64,000 nucleotides of DNA from Viscum album (lineage: Eukaryota > Streptophyta > Magnoliopsida > Santalales > Viscaceae), in NCBI GenBank assembly GCA_963277665.1, contig OY728157.1:366124067-366188066 (forward strand). The letters run 5' to 3'. Of this stretch, positions 34,526 through 48,002 are shown one piece after another; positions within the stretch are counted from its first letter, which is position 1; each line of letters opens with the position of its first letter. The notes under the pieces were generated by a model. It made no database searches. It saw nothing but the letters and a program-made list of their open reading frames with translations, and was not told the DNA's origin. The position numbers and the translations under genes are program-made.

Positions 34526-37053
34526 CATAGTTGTTTCATTGTTAGGATTAACAGTGTGTCTAAACTGTGCCGGTGCCCAGTGTTTTTTCTAGTGAAATCT
34601 TCACGGTTGGCACATGGTATACCAAACTATGTTTCCAAACCTTGCGAGCTTACTAGGTTCTTAAAATTTTGAATATTTGAAGTCCCTATCATGTTTTTAG
34701 TTGGTTTTTGATTACTCTTACCCCTATTCATTTATTAAAACCCCTTGGAGCTTTGGGAGATATATATTCTCTTCCTCCATTTTATTTTTATCTTATACCA
34801 TTTATATTTCAAAGTTTCTTCAAGGTAGTATTCCTTATTTTTCCTTTTTTATATTTTCTATCTTATTCTCTTATATTCACCTATGTTTTACCATTCCCAC
34901 TAGATCTCAATATTCTTATGAAAATAGGTTTATGATTTTAGGTTAGTTATATCCTTTTCTTTTGTGTTGTCTAAGACCCATATAGGGTGATTCTTCACTC
35001 ATTGGGTGCTCTCCATGGTAGGTGACATGTTTTATCATGATTTACATCTGGTATGAGTCATGAGTTTCATTTTGATTTATTTATATTTAAAATCACATAG
35101 TTATTGGATCCAATAATTTCATTTCTAGATAAATTGTAATTATGTATGGTTTCTTGAATGAAATTATAAATTATTTATTTAAATTCAAATATTGAAATGA
35201 ATGGATTGTCTTATTTATCATAGAAATTATTCCTAAATAATAGGTTTCTATATGAAAAATGTTTAAGAAATTACAAAAATGGATTTTTTAAAGAGTTTTT
35301 TAGAGTAAATTATGGACTTGGTACTTGTGTTGGATTTTTAAATAGAGTTTGCTTGTATTCAGATAATGGTTTTTGGTTTAAATGGGGTGTGTTCATCAGT
35401 ATATTTAATTTTTTATGTGAATACATTTTGAAACTGAAATAAAGGACTTCACATCGTGAGTAAGTTTTCATGTAAATACTCATTTGGAAATTTATAATTA
35501 AAGGCTTCACTAATCATGAAACTCACATTGATATCCCATTATATTTCTTTTTCCCAACATGGGTTGTTTATCATTTCTATGATAAATGCAATATTTGTTT
35601 GGGATTTGTTCTATCTTTTGGTTTTGGAGGTGAAAATGGGAAATTTATTAGGTTTAATTATTATTTTTTCAATTTTGGCTCACCATCTTGATTTTTGGGT
35701 TATGGGAATCCTAGGTAACTAAGTAGAGACCTGGATGAATGTAACCCATAGTGTAGATAATGTGTTGTCTAGGGTTAGTGGCCCATACATTCTGAGTTCT
35801 CCATGGATGTATTATGATTACCAATGGAATATTAATGCTCCTAGGATGGTTATAGGTCTTAAATATTTTTATAGGACTACTAGGACCAATAAGTTCCTAT
35901 AGGTGAGACTAGGGTTCCAATCACTTATTTTGGATTTTATTTCTTTTTTACCTATATTTTTACCTCATGAAACTTATTCCTTGATACATGATTTACATAT
36001 AAGATTCCTATTTAATTACTATTATATCCCCATGTACATTTATGATTAGTTTAACTATTAATATTAATTATTTTTTTGTATTCCTATTTCTCCCCCATCT
36101 AGTGGTTCCCCTTTGAATTTTCTTTTCATTTATCAGTGAGAATTTATGTTTTTCTAAAATGGTTTTAAAGGTATACTTGGATGTTTATTTTCAAATAAAC
36201 AAGTATATTTGTTTTCAAATGCTTTTTTGAGTGAAGTTTTGAAATATTATTAAAAATGGGTGTTTTCATGGTTTTTGGGAAAATAAGGTATCATGTTCAG
36301 GTTTTAAATTATTTTCAATAGAATTTTGTTTTGGAACGAGAAAATGTTTGGATTTATTTTTTTTAAATAAAATTATTCCGATGATTGGATGAATCCAATA
36401 AAAATGAAATACTTATTTTATTTATTTTATTTCAAACAATAATTCATTACATGTTTACCTAAACTGATTTTATAAAATCATTAAAGATATCCTACTAGAC
36501 TTTTTTTTCTCCCACCCTTTATACACACTATAATGTGTTTGTGTTTGTGTGTGTAGAACATATTTTTTTCTATTTGTTCTATGATTTTTTTGGGATTATT
36601 TTTAGTTATCTTAGAAAAAATATGGTGAGATGGAATGTATAGATAAACTATGGGTTTCTTGGAGATGTATTATAGTGGTTCAACATGGGTATCATTTCAT
36701 TTTGTTATATTGGTATATTCAAATAAGATGTCATTCCTTTATTATATTTAGTTTTTATTTAATTTTAAATCATTATTTTATTATTCTTGGATATTCTCTT
36801 ATACTATATAGTTATTTAGATGATGTGTTCATTTTGGAATAAATGAGATGGATCAGCTTTATTGGTAACGATTAATTTATCATGTTTATTTATTTTGGTT
36901 ATATTGGTAGATATATCATGGATTTTAAATGTATGGAGAGGTTATGCTAGACTTTTCATAAATTATCTATTGTGTGTTTAATATAATTTGATGGTAAAAC
37001 CAATCTCAATAGTTCACATGACATGTTGGGTCATCCTGATCCAATTCATTACA
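34526..37053 (+). repeat. AT-rich decayed sequence ending as a probable LTR
   Basis: The last bases, ccaattcattaca, followed by a two-base spacer and a primer-site match at 37056, look like an LTR 3' end for a plus-strand element. I cannot fix the LTR start; it may lie before the outer element's insertion point, i.e. left of 2071. The text style (long A/T tracts, gggttttgaaa-like words) resembles the copies at 41.3-43.7 and 59.1-61.4 kb. No gene is seen. Confidence 0.45.
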
Positions 37054-37055
37054 AA

Positions 37056-37068
37056 TGGTATCAGAACC
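37056..37068 (+). promoter_or_regulatory. Primer binding site-like sequence (tRNA-Met type)
   Basis: TGGTATCAGAACC matches the initiator tRNA-Met primer site except near its end, and directly follows a CA-ending candidate LTR. It marks the start of a decayed element body on the plus strand. Confidence 0.6.
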
Positions 37069-39840
37069 AAGGTTCTTGTAAATAGATTAGGTTCTTGGGA
37101 TATCCTATTTTTATTTGGTATGTATCTTGTTAAAAAGGAAATAAGAATTTCTAGACCTGAGTAGAGTGCATGGGGTAGTGTTTGGATTACTCTTCTATGA
37201 GATGAACCCTGAGTGTCCATGGGTGTTTGGGATTTGAGTATTTTATTTTCTTTTAATTAAGGATTGATTGATTTATTTTGATACAGGAGATGATACTTAA
37301 ATCCACAATGTGTTTGTAATGTATTTTTGGGGGTTCCTTTGAATTTTTTTGGTGAAATTAATACTATAAATTGGGATATATAGTTATCTCTCATGGTCTT
37401 TCCAACCATGCAGAGCCTATTAAGATGGTTCATGAGATTCCGAGAGGCTGTTGTTTGGTTGGTTCATTTCCTAAAAAACCATGCCAAACTCAACATCCCA
37501 CCCATTTTTATTATTTATATCCCTCTTAGTTTCGTATTTCTCTTAAGATGGCTTCCATGAATTAGATAATAATTTAAGTGACTTTTTATAGTATTTTGAC
37601 TTTATTAACATGGATTTTGTTTTAAGCACAACCTTAGGTTTTTTTACCCATGTATACGTTTGAAGATATAGTGTTTGTCTTGGATTGTAAAGGAGATAAT
37701 TTTATAAACCACTGGTTTTGAAACTAGTTTTAAGTCTTTTTTTTGAAAAAAAAGGAAATTTTATTTCCTATGGTAAATTTTATAATGTTATTAATTTTAT
37801 TATGGTGTTAAAAAATATTTTTAAAATAGGAATAATATTTTTTTAAAATATATTGAAATGCATTTATTTCCCATAGAAATGTTTTTAATATTTTTAGTGA
37901 ATTTGGGGATCCACTTTTATTGTTTTTTTATATTTAATAAAGCATGATACCAATGATGGTTTCTTTTTAAAGAAGGGTGATTTTTTTTGAGTCACAATTT
38001 ATAAAGCCTATTTTTTGAATCATGTTGGAAATTAATGTTTTTAATGACAAAAAGTGTTGTGGAGCATTATTACTGTGTTTAATTTGGGAAATTGTATGTT
38101 CTGGATTTTTTCACTCAGTTTTAATGGGACTATATGAGTCATGAATTAATTGTATTCATGTATTACATTAATCAAGTTAAGCCTCCTATAAAATTCAAGA
38201 CATATTATAGAGGTCTTGTAATTGATAATGATCCCCTCAGTGAATCCTTTTATTACTTGGGAAATAATTTTTAGTTCCAAAATTTGAAAATAAATTGTAT
38301 AGATTAGTGGATTTGTAACCCTAACTACTTTCAGATCCCATGTTAGACTTTCCTCAAGCCGATGTTTGTTTAGTGGTTCTAACGGTAGGATGTGTGGGTG
38401 GATAAATGTCTCGATTTTGTGAGTTGTTATTAAGGTGAAGAAATATTGAAGGGGGTGTTAATGATTTCTTGGAGTTGTATTATTTTTTATGAATAGGTCA
38501 ATGAAACGTTGAAAGATCATTTTATATAAGGGGTTCTTCATCTAGAAATTAGATTCATGTGTGTGTGTGTGTGTGTAAGGGGAGGGTTTAATTTATTGAG
38601 TTTTTTGGTTTCCCATTGGAAGACGGAATCATTTAAGTAATCTGGTGTAACATGGTTTTGGATTGTTATTGTTCTTCCATGTGTTCATGTTAGGGGTTCC
38701 CTTTTGTGTATTTTAGATAAATATTAGTTGTTCTATTTGAAAGGAAATTAATGAAAGTCTAAGGGTGTCCTTTCTTGAAATTTTAGTCTATGTTGTGGAT
38801 TTTTTTATGTATTACATCTAGTTGGGCTATAGGGATCTCTAGTTAGGTGCTTCTTTGAGTTAATCCTTATTATTTAGTGGAATATTGGTTTTCTGTGGTT
38901 ATAATCATGTTTGGTGGAACTTTTTCCCCTTAGATTTATATAGTTTTTTATGTTTTATGTATGAGGTGTGATTCATATTGGGTTGGATATTGGAGACCTT
39001 TAAGTCTATTCATGGGTAACTAGGATTATATTATATTTATGGTTAGTAGTTGAAGAAATTGGTTTTTTATTTTGGGTTCATTGTTAGGTTGTGTCCCATA
39101 ATTGAGATTCTAGTTCACCCATTGGGAGAGTGGTAACCTTGGTTTGGAGCCATTGCTTGTTTTGATGAATCTTGTTTCTGTGTTTTAGTTTAATTTGGTT
39201 TTTTTTTTGTTTTATGATGAGTCTCATTGTTGATATCAGTTTTTTGGATGGGGTAAAACTTTAATTTATTGGTCAATTTCTATATTAATGATCAATCATA
39301 GTTGGTGGATGATACATTCCTCTAAAATTTTCATTTAGAGTAGAAGTGTCTATTTAGAAATAATTACCTTCTAATGATATTTTCCTTTCATTCACTACTA
39401 TATAGAAACTTTAAATGGTTGATAAATCTATATCAATTGTATGTTCATTTATATATCTAGGACTCAATTGGATTTTGGTAAATTCTTGGAGTTTTTTTGG
39501 TTTTGAAGATTTTAGATTTGATTGTCCTGATGGTAGGTTTCTTTAGTGGTTCCCCTTACAAGGACCATTTTGAGTTGTCTTCAACTCTCCCAAACCATGA
39601 TTGAGGCATGGGGGTTTTGTGTTTGGTCATATTATACATTAAAAAAGACTTTTTTGTGGTAATAAAGAGGCATATATGGGATATTTTTAAAACCTGCATG
39701 TTATTATTGTTTATTATTTTATATTATTTTATGTTGGTGTGAGGTATATTATGTTTTGATGGTTTTTTACCCTTTATTTTTAATATTTGCGGGATATTTT
39801 GGTGTCATGTGATTTAAAAACTAATACTATTTGTGTATTC
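37069..39840. other. AT-rich decayed sequence, no gene seen
   Basis: This would be the body of the element whose primer site is at 37056, but no gag or pol motif can be read on either strand. A segment near 37360-37410 (atatatagttatctctcatgg...ccaaccatg) resembles 41335-41390. A short TG microsatellite is at about 38557-38575. Confidence 0.5.
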
Positions 39841-41130
39841 TTATCATGACATAGTCCAAACAACCCCAAAATCTAGGATCCTATCCAAACCGGGGAAAGA
39901 CCTGAAGGGTGTTCCAAATCCCCATAGGAAAGTGACAAGCACAAATGCATCCAATGAAAATCAAAGGGACTAATATTCCCAACATGAAAAAAACATAGAA
40001 TATATATAAATAATGAATATAAAATTGAAGTATTACATAATTAGAAGGTAATAATGGTATCATTAAAACAAATAAATCATTCTAAAACCCAATTACATGT
40101 CTAAAAATAAAGCCAAGAATGTAATCCCCAACTAGTAGTAACTAATCCATATTAAACATGGGACACATCCCACCTTGTCACCACTAACTACACATCCCCA
40201 TACGACAATAACTTTTCTACCTCATTGTACCTCTTTAAGGTTTATTGAATCAAAGAAAACATGGTCTAGAAATTTCTAAGTGAATAAACAATTTATGAGA
40301 AAATATAGGATCCCACCCAAGTGTTCTACAATAATACAATGTCAAAAAATCCTGATATGCTCAATATATGAAAAAGTGGCATGATAAAATAGTTTTTAAA
40401 TTTGTTTTATAAGGATGATAAAACATTTTACCCTTTTTTATAGTTCTAAATAATTAGTCATATTACATAGGTTGAAGCATGTTTTTATATAAACCATTTT
40501 CCAAAGTATGAATCATTTATCATATTGGGTCCATAAGAGAAACAAATCCAAAAAAAGCACAAACATTTACAATGGATATCACCCCTAGGATAACATAAGT
40601 TGGGATAGCTATGTCTCTTTTAACTTATTAGTAAAATCAAGAGTAGTGCACACTATTAAGTCCCTTGAACAACAAGGCATAGGGAAAAAATGAAAAGTCC
40701 ATGAGTAAACCCCCTAAAATTTCTAAATAAAGTCCCTAGAACAAAAAATCCCATAGAACTGAGTAACACCACATGAATAAACCCCCAATAGTGTCTGAAT
40801 AAAGTCCTTAGAATAATAGGGCCCTGGGAATAGAGGAACATCAATAAGTTAATCTCCTATGGTTAACAAGGAAAAGGACCAATACTAAATCCCCTCTTAT
40901 GTACCCAAGGTTCCCATGTGATGAATATGTCCAAAACATTTAGAGGCCCTATAACATTTCATAAAACAATTTACAATAGTATGTTTCATCAAAATAATTA
41001 TTTGAAAACAAATTTCATAAATTATTTCACAGTTCATTTAAAACATCATTTTTCAAGGAAAATGAGGAAAATACATGAAACATTCTATTTAACTAGTATA
41101 TATTAGTTTAGTTTTTATTTATATTTTTAT
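39841..41130 (-). repeat. Inverted LTR-like fragment of the AT-rich family
   Basis: The base skew flips here: the plus strand becomes A/C-rich where the flanks are T/G-rich. Its reverse complement has the same style of words as the neighbouring copies (GGGACTTTATT, TTTGGGGTTG). At about 40640-40840 two to three units of about 85 bases repeat an ataaagtccctagaacaa-type block. This suggests an inverted copy or insertion. Confidence 0.4.
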
Positions 41131-41315
41131 ATATTCTTGTAGTTCCAATGTAATGAGATCAGAAATTTGGATTTTGGAGATAACATACCTTGGTGCATGG
41201 TTGGGGTACAAATTTTCCAATCATGTTCTTAACCATATCAGGGTTTGTTTTTCAGGATAATAAGATTTATCATAGTTTTAGAATGATTTTTATAACCATA
41301 TACGGATCTATAGAA

Positions 41316-43735
41316 ACCATTAATGTTGAGGATATGGGATATAGTATCTCTCACAGGGTTTGGGTATGGTTTTCCTAACCCTATGGCCAAACCATGTAGT
41401 CTATCCTGATCCTTAAAACATTAGGTTTTCTGGTTTTTACCTTATGATATTTTAATTCTCTCACTCTATTTCATGTTTCCCTTCATGTGTATCTATATTT
41501 TCATCTCTTAGAATAATTATCCCTTGTAATTGGTGGATTCACGATGATTATTTAGTGTTTTGGATTGAGGTATGCCCTTTTCATTGAGTTTTCATCTTCC
41601 ATTCACACATTCTACCATTTTCCTTCCTCTTTCATGGAAGAGTGAATCCCTAGCATTAACCATGACCAAATAAAGGATTGCTAATGGAGGGATTTGGATC
41701 ATTTACTTATGTTTTAGGTTTTTTAGGACCTATCCTTATTTAGATTAGTATTTTTCATTGAAGGATACTTGTTTGGACTTGACTTCTAAGTAGTTGTACC
41801 AATTTAATGGTGTTTACCATGGATAACCTCTAATTCATTATCACCATTGGGTTTTTTTTATAAAAAAAACTGTAAATTGGTTTAAGATTTATGATTTCCA
41901 CATTTTCGATGTGATGTATGGTTAGTGTTGTAAATTTTACTATTTAAAGTGTGTTATTAAAGGGAAATGTATTTAATGTTCTCCAAGTGTTTGTTAAAAA
42001 ATGATCAAAGGGTTATCATGACATAAAATTAATTTTTCAAAGGGGGTTTCAAGGTGGTCATTCATGGGGTTGAATTCATGTAATTCTATGGGTATAAATG
42101 GTTTATGAAATTGTATTTTAAATAAAATGTCTTATGAGATTTTTTTATGGATTTAAATGGATTTTAAAGTGGTGTTTTGAAATATGATTTTCCCTTTTAG
42201 ATGAAATTATATTTTTGGTGGGAATTATTTACCTTGAGGAAGGTGTTATTTTAAAATGTTCATGTTGGATAGTAAAATGGATTGAAAATTTTTTATATAA
42301 TGGTACATGTGGTTGTTTTTTGTGTTTAGTAATGAGTAGAATATGAGGGAACTTTGGTGAGAGTATGGTGAATTAGGACATGGAATGTTAATCTGTGTCA
42401 AGGACCAGAAAGGGTGCATTTTCCATGGGTCTGAGAAATCCTTTGGGAGGAAGACTATAAGAACTTTAATAATGTTTTATAAGGGACTGAGATATCCTTT
42501 GGGGAGTAAATCAAAGGGAGCTTCTAGTATGTTAATAAAAATACCTAGAGAGATCTTGGGAGTTGGGCCTAGGGAAGATCGAGAGAGATTACAGTGTTCT
42601 TGTAGTTTATTTTCTGGTTAGAAATCATTTTTTAGACTAAGTTACACTATACCCCTTATGGTTAGATCCCATGGTTTAATTGAATTATATCTTATTGGGT
42701 TTTATATTCTTTATTAATGGTGTTTGTTTCATGCGTGTTTATAATAAATTTTTTTCCCATTTAATCTTTATTATTTTTTGGTTATGTAATGATGTTTTAC
42801 CCATATATTTAAGTTTAAACCGCTTTTTGTTTCATGTGATGTCACTCATTCTTATTCCCATTTTCTATTATTTAATTATGAAATTAATTTTTTCTTTATA
42901 CTCAAATTTATGCCTTATTTGGGTGTGTTAAGAGTGTTTATTCTAGATGTATTTATTTCCTTTATTTGGGACTTCTATACCATTATTTGGAAAATATGGC
43001 TTGTTTTTAGGAAAACTAATTGGATTTCTAAAGTACGTTTTTTCAAGTGAACTTGTTTTTAAATGAAACACATTTTTGAAAAATGAGTTTCAAAACTGAA
43101 CTTATTGGTTGCATAGGTAAAGGCCTTACATAAATTCATTGTGTTATCCTACTAGGATTTGTGACTCATACAATTTATATGCCTTTGAAAATATCGAGAC
43201 TTTGTTTTACAAGACACAATCAAGGGATACAGAACCATGTAGTCCAGTGTCTCTTCTTCATTACCACCGTTCGGAGATTTTTATGTTGGAGTAGAGATGG
43301 TGTCATGAGGGTTAGGTCATGTGGAGTTGTTTTTAGTTTTTGTGTCCATGGGATTATTTGAATATACCCTTAAGGGATCTATTCCATATTTTTGGATTTG
43401 CTCATTATGGACATAAAATATTTTGATTATGTTTTATTATCTACTAAGATGTGTGATTTTTAGGATATCTTCTTTGGGTAATTGTTTCAATTACTCTTTT
43501 TTATGTATGAATCCATTGATAATTTTTATTTGGTGGTAATTAATGTCCAATTAATGGGTTGGTCATAATGAATTATTTAGGGGAGATTTCATTCCCAAAA
43601 GGATTCTTGTGATTCCATGCTGCTTATCTCTAGGTCGTGGGGATTGAGAATGTGCTTCGAGTCTTGTGGCATGTTGGATCCGGTGAACGGCCAGGTTTAT
43701 ATAGGATATTTCAGTATATAATGGCATCATAGGAA
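41316..43735 (+). repeat. LTR-like copy A of AT-rich family
   Basis: It is collinear with 59112-61410. Shared blocks are accattaatgtt, gtatggttttcctaacc, attggattgagg, aatggtttatgaaattg or its variant, ccccttatggttag, gttatgtaatgatg-type sequence, catgaggtttgtcac-type sequence and aggtcgtgg near the end. A TGGCATCATAGG at 43722-43733 looks like a worn primer site, so the copy may end as an LTR at about 43720. Confidence 0.6.
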
Positions 43736-45465
43736 TGGTTATCTTATAATTTGGGGTGTGTATATGTAGTCAAAAGACTAGGAACGTTATTGAGATTTAG
43801 GTGGAGTGTGTGGGAAAGGGCCTGGTCATTTATTTTTCACACTAAAACTCAACTTTTTATGGTTATTTTGGTTTTGAGTCTTGATATTTGGTTCAAATTT
43901 GGATATTATCATGGATTTTACATATTGTGATGATTTTTTAATCCCCACATGCTGTATCAGTGATTTCAACTGTTAGTTTTAATTTCATAGGTGAAATTAC
44001 TGAATGACCCAGGGTTTCACAGTTAACACATATAGTCTAGAAAACTATGTGGTTATCAAAAAAAATGGATATGTAGCCTTGATAGTACCTATTATACAGT
44101 TGCCTCATGGTTTACTCGCATGTCCATCTAGTGCATAAAAACATCTTTTATTATTTAGATTCATTAATTTTTATCCAATACTTCTTGGGTTGATTCTAAT
44201 TGATTAAAACATTTGTTTTTTATCCAATAGGGTAGATTTATTGAGGTTAATATGGAATATTATGTGGTTAAATGTGGTTTTATTTAATATTTATACTGAT
44301 ATGTTTAGTTTTTTACCTTGGTGATTTTGTGTTGTGAAATGGGAAAAAGTTTTCACAATGGAAGAGAAGAATTCCATGAGGTGTTTTGTTTTTGAAAACT
44401 AATTTTCTGAAGGTTTTAAACAAATATTTCATTATGTTGATAAAAACAAAGTGGGTTTCATTTTGAAACTAGATCTAAATAAATCAATTTGTATGAAATA
44501 GATTTTATGTTTTAAAATATGAATTTTTTAAGGATTTTATGTCTTTAAAGGGGATAACTTTAGAATTTTTTTATGAAAGTGTTTTCAATGATGTTTTTTA
44601 TTTCCTGAGGGTGTTTTCAAATTATTTTTAGATGGAAAAAAGGGGATTGATTCTCAATGAGTTTTAGGTATTATTTTAATGGATATAATTTTTTTATTAA
44701 TTTTTAGTTTTGAAATAAATTAGATATTATTTTGGAATACATTGTGAGATTTCATTTTTAGGAGAAGTTATATAATGTTTTTGAAAAATAATGGGGTTCT
44801 CATTGATTTAAATTATTTTTCGAATTGTCTATCTCATTATAGGTTTTAGTCTATGATATAAGGTTTGGTGAAAAATATGAATTTACAAATGATATTTTGA
44901 AAGCAGTTTGATTTTTTTTTCAAAATATGTTTTTAAATGGATGATTTTGATTATTTTCCCTTAGTTATGGGACTACTTATTTTGTTTGGGGAGAAATTTC
45001 GATTGGGATCATGGGATGTGTATGTTTCTAATTTCCTCCTAGAAATGTCTTGATGATATATACAACATTTTTTCTTGAATTTCTCATTTTATTGTTTTAT
45101 TCAATTTTTAGATTTGAAATTTTATGTTTGTGTACTACCTCCAAATGAATTTGGTGGATTCTGGTCTTGTTTGTTCTTGGGGATTCTTGGGATTAAGGAG
45201 TATCCCTTTATGATTATTGGGATTCTTGTCATTTTTTGTGATGACATTCAACCTATGAATTCATTGAACTGGAAGTTTGTGTTTTCGTTATACTTTATAA
45301 TTTTATATTGACATTGAGTACCCTATATTTTAAAAATTTCATAATTGTTATTTTTAATCCAAGTGAAAAAAGAATTTTGGGATATTAAATTCACTTAAAG
45401 TGTAATTTATTTTTGAAAATGGTTTTCACTTGGAATTTCAAGTGGGGCTTGGAATTACAGGTAGT
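43736..45465. other. AT-rich decayed sequence, no gene seen
   Basis: This lies between copy A and the younger element. Near 44010-44060 a gggtttcacagttaacacatatag segment faintly resembles the start of copies A and B. Before the insertion it was joined to 57032 onwards. No coding motif is visible. Confidence 0.5.
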
Positions 45466-45470
45466 GATAA
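45466..45470. repeat. Target-site duplication, left copy (gataa)
   Basis: gataa precedes the TGTAACACCC LTR start and is repeated exactly at 57032-57036, after the other LTR. Confidence 0.93.
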
Positions 45471-47806
45471 TGTAACACCCCGAGATTTTATGAAAAAATA
45501 TTCTTTTAATTTCATTGATGTCTTGTGTTATAAGCAACAATATGATTACCTTGCTATATACGCAACACCGTATGAGCTTGTAGTATACACAACACTATTC
45601 TTGGATCATGTTACACACAATTTTGATAGTAGTTATTCTAAAAAATATTGAGTGTATATATATATATATTCACTTTATAAATGAAATATGGTTGTATTCT
45701 GTTATACGAAACAATGGAAGAGTCTTGCACAACACGCAACCCTGACTTGGCTTGCATTACACGCAATCGCGACCTTCCTCGATAGCGTGTGTTGTACGCA
45801 ATAACATGTATTACTAAAAAACGATATATTATAATAATATTATTATGAACTAGCCTTTATGAATAGTATTAACTAAAATTTGAATTTTATAACATCTTAC
45901 ACATTTTCTAGAACATGGTATAAGAACAAAATAAAATTTTCGGGTAAATTAAGTATTTTTCAAAAAATGCAGTTTTGCCGCCTTTTGATGGCGCACCCAC
46001 ATTAAATCTAGTTTTGACATGTTTATGAGTTCAGTTTTACAAAATAAAATTATTATTTGGAATAAGGATATAAAATATTTCCTAGGATAAAATTTTCATG
46101 TTATTATGAAAACTTTCATATTTTAATGAATAGTAAAACTCGCTATATTATAATTTAAAACAAAATTTTTCATTGTAATAATTTATGTGGTTAAATTATA
46201 AAATTTAATGTTCTTAAAGTATTAATAGAATATATTTTTACCATTTAATATAATTTATGTCATTAACATTGATATTACCTTGAATTCGTAGGTTAAATCA
46301 ATTCAATCTTTTGTAATGTTTTAAACAAAAACCCATTTTCTTTCGACAACGAGATTAATTTTAATTTAATTTATGAAACTTATGTTTATTGAATTTGGAA
46401 AAATAGAATCCATATTTGGAATCAGTGGGTCCAAATCATAGTAATAGACTACTTTTTATTTTTGGGCATTATGATAGTAACTATGGTAAATTTTATTTAC
46501 CATAGTTAAAGGTAAATCAGGTCATTAAGGGTAAATATAAGATTATAAAATTACCCTAACACCTGACAAAATCCTATTGTATGACTAAAAGTAGACCCAT
46601 ATCACCTATGGGTCGGATTAGAATCATTTAATGGACTTTTGTCCATGAAAATAACTTAATTATTATTAAAACCAAGGAAAGTGACAACATGTCACTCTCT
46701 TAAATCTTATAAGTATAATAATTTTAATTTTGTGATAAACATCATGAAACTTCGAACATGAATAGTATCCAGAAATATAATAAAATTATATACATTATAT
46801 GAATTTATTTATAATTTTTAGGTATTATATAATTATCATTAAGTTTGACACAATAGTGATGTACAAATTGTTTATCTAGTGAAAAATCAAGAATATTGTT
46901 TTTATTAAACTAATAGTGACCATAAAAGGCACAAAAACCTAAAAAAACATATTGGTCATGTAAATATAAACCATAATAATCCAATGGTCGAATAGTTTAC
47001 CATTTGGAGCCTTATAAAAGTAATTATGACACTTCAATTATTTTATTTTAAATAATCCAAAAGTTGTCACCTTCATAATTTAATAAATATAACAATTTAA
47101 AGATTGTGATTTTAAGATGAAAAATTCGAGTAAAAGTATTATTGTGAAAGGTAATATATTTATCTTCATGATAGGATTTTATTTTTAATTTTTATGCAAC
47201 AAATAAGTATATTAAATAATTATACAAAAATGATGTACTAATTATTTGTTTAAGAGATTAACCAAATAAATGGTTTTAAAAATAATAAAATAAATATTAT
47301 ATGAACTATTTAATTTGCTCCACTAATATTTTAGACACATATGAACTTTTATGAATCTATTTAAGCTTTTATTTCGGACATATCTTCTGTATATATTTTT
47401 TTTAAATTCAAATAAATGAATAGTGTCAAAATTGACACTACTGTTATTTTATAAAAATAACATATTATAAAATTGTTTAAAAATCACAAAAATATTTAAA
47501 AATTATAAATTTAAATTTATATGGTATAATATTTTATAAATTATCCAATAATGATCAATTAACAACAAATAAGTAATTATTTTTTATAATGTAAAATTTA
47601 TAATATTATTACCACAAATAAAATTAAATTGTTTAAATAAGGATAAATCAAGATGATACTGTTTAAAATAAATTCCTAACATGTCTAAATTTTATTGGTT
47701 GATGATATTAAAACCCTATCTCATCTAATAATTTAATATGAGTCATTTTTTGAAGTTTTTAAGAGGGGTTAGATTTATTATAAATTAATATTTTTATGAT
47801 TTCCAA

Positions 47807-47840
47807 AGGTTCCCCTCTCCTCCCTTATAACAGGGAACCT
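47807..47840 (+). promoter_or_regulatory. TATA-like promoter hairpin, 5' LTR
   Basis: AGGTTCCC (47807-47814) and GGGAACCT (47833-47840) pair perfectly around an 18-base loop holding a TTATAA at 47825-47830. The same structure in the other LTR has a compensated base change. TATA function is inferred from position before a leader-like region. Confidence 0.6.
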
Positions 47841-48002
47841 CCTCCCTCTCTTCATCACACCGATTTGATCCTTTAAGTTCGGCCAAAACCTTCCCATTTC
47901 CATTCTAAAATTCCCTAGAAACATCCTAGAGGTCCGGGTCTTCTTCAAAGACCAATTTTATTACCCTAAGAGGAGGATTCAAATAGGCGTGTCAAGGAAG
48001 AG

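Noticed and set aside
34701..34946. Overlapping Phe/Ile/Tyr-rich frames that look like membrane proteins
   Set aside because: Hydrophobic residues follow from T-rich composition. Two overlapping frames show the same bias and there is no homologous copy under constraint.
40656..40844. Frame with repeated LGTLFR-type words
   Set aside because: The repetition comes from a short DNA repeat of about 85 bases in an AT-rich LTR-like fragment. 85 is not a multiple of three and no protein family fits.
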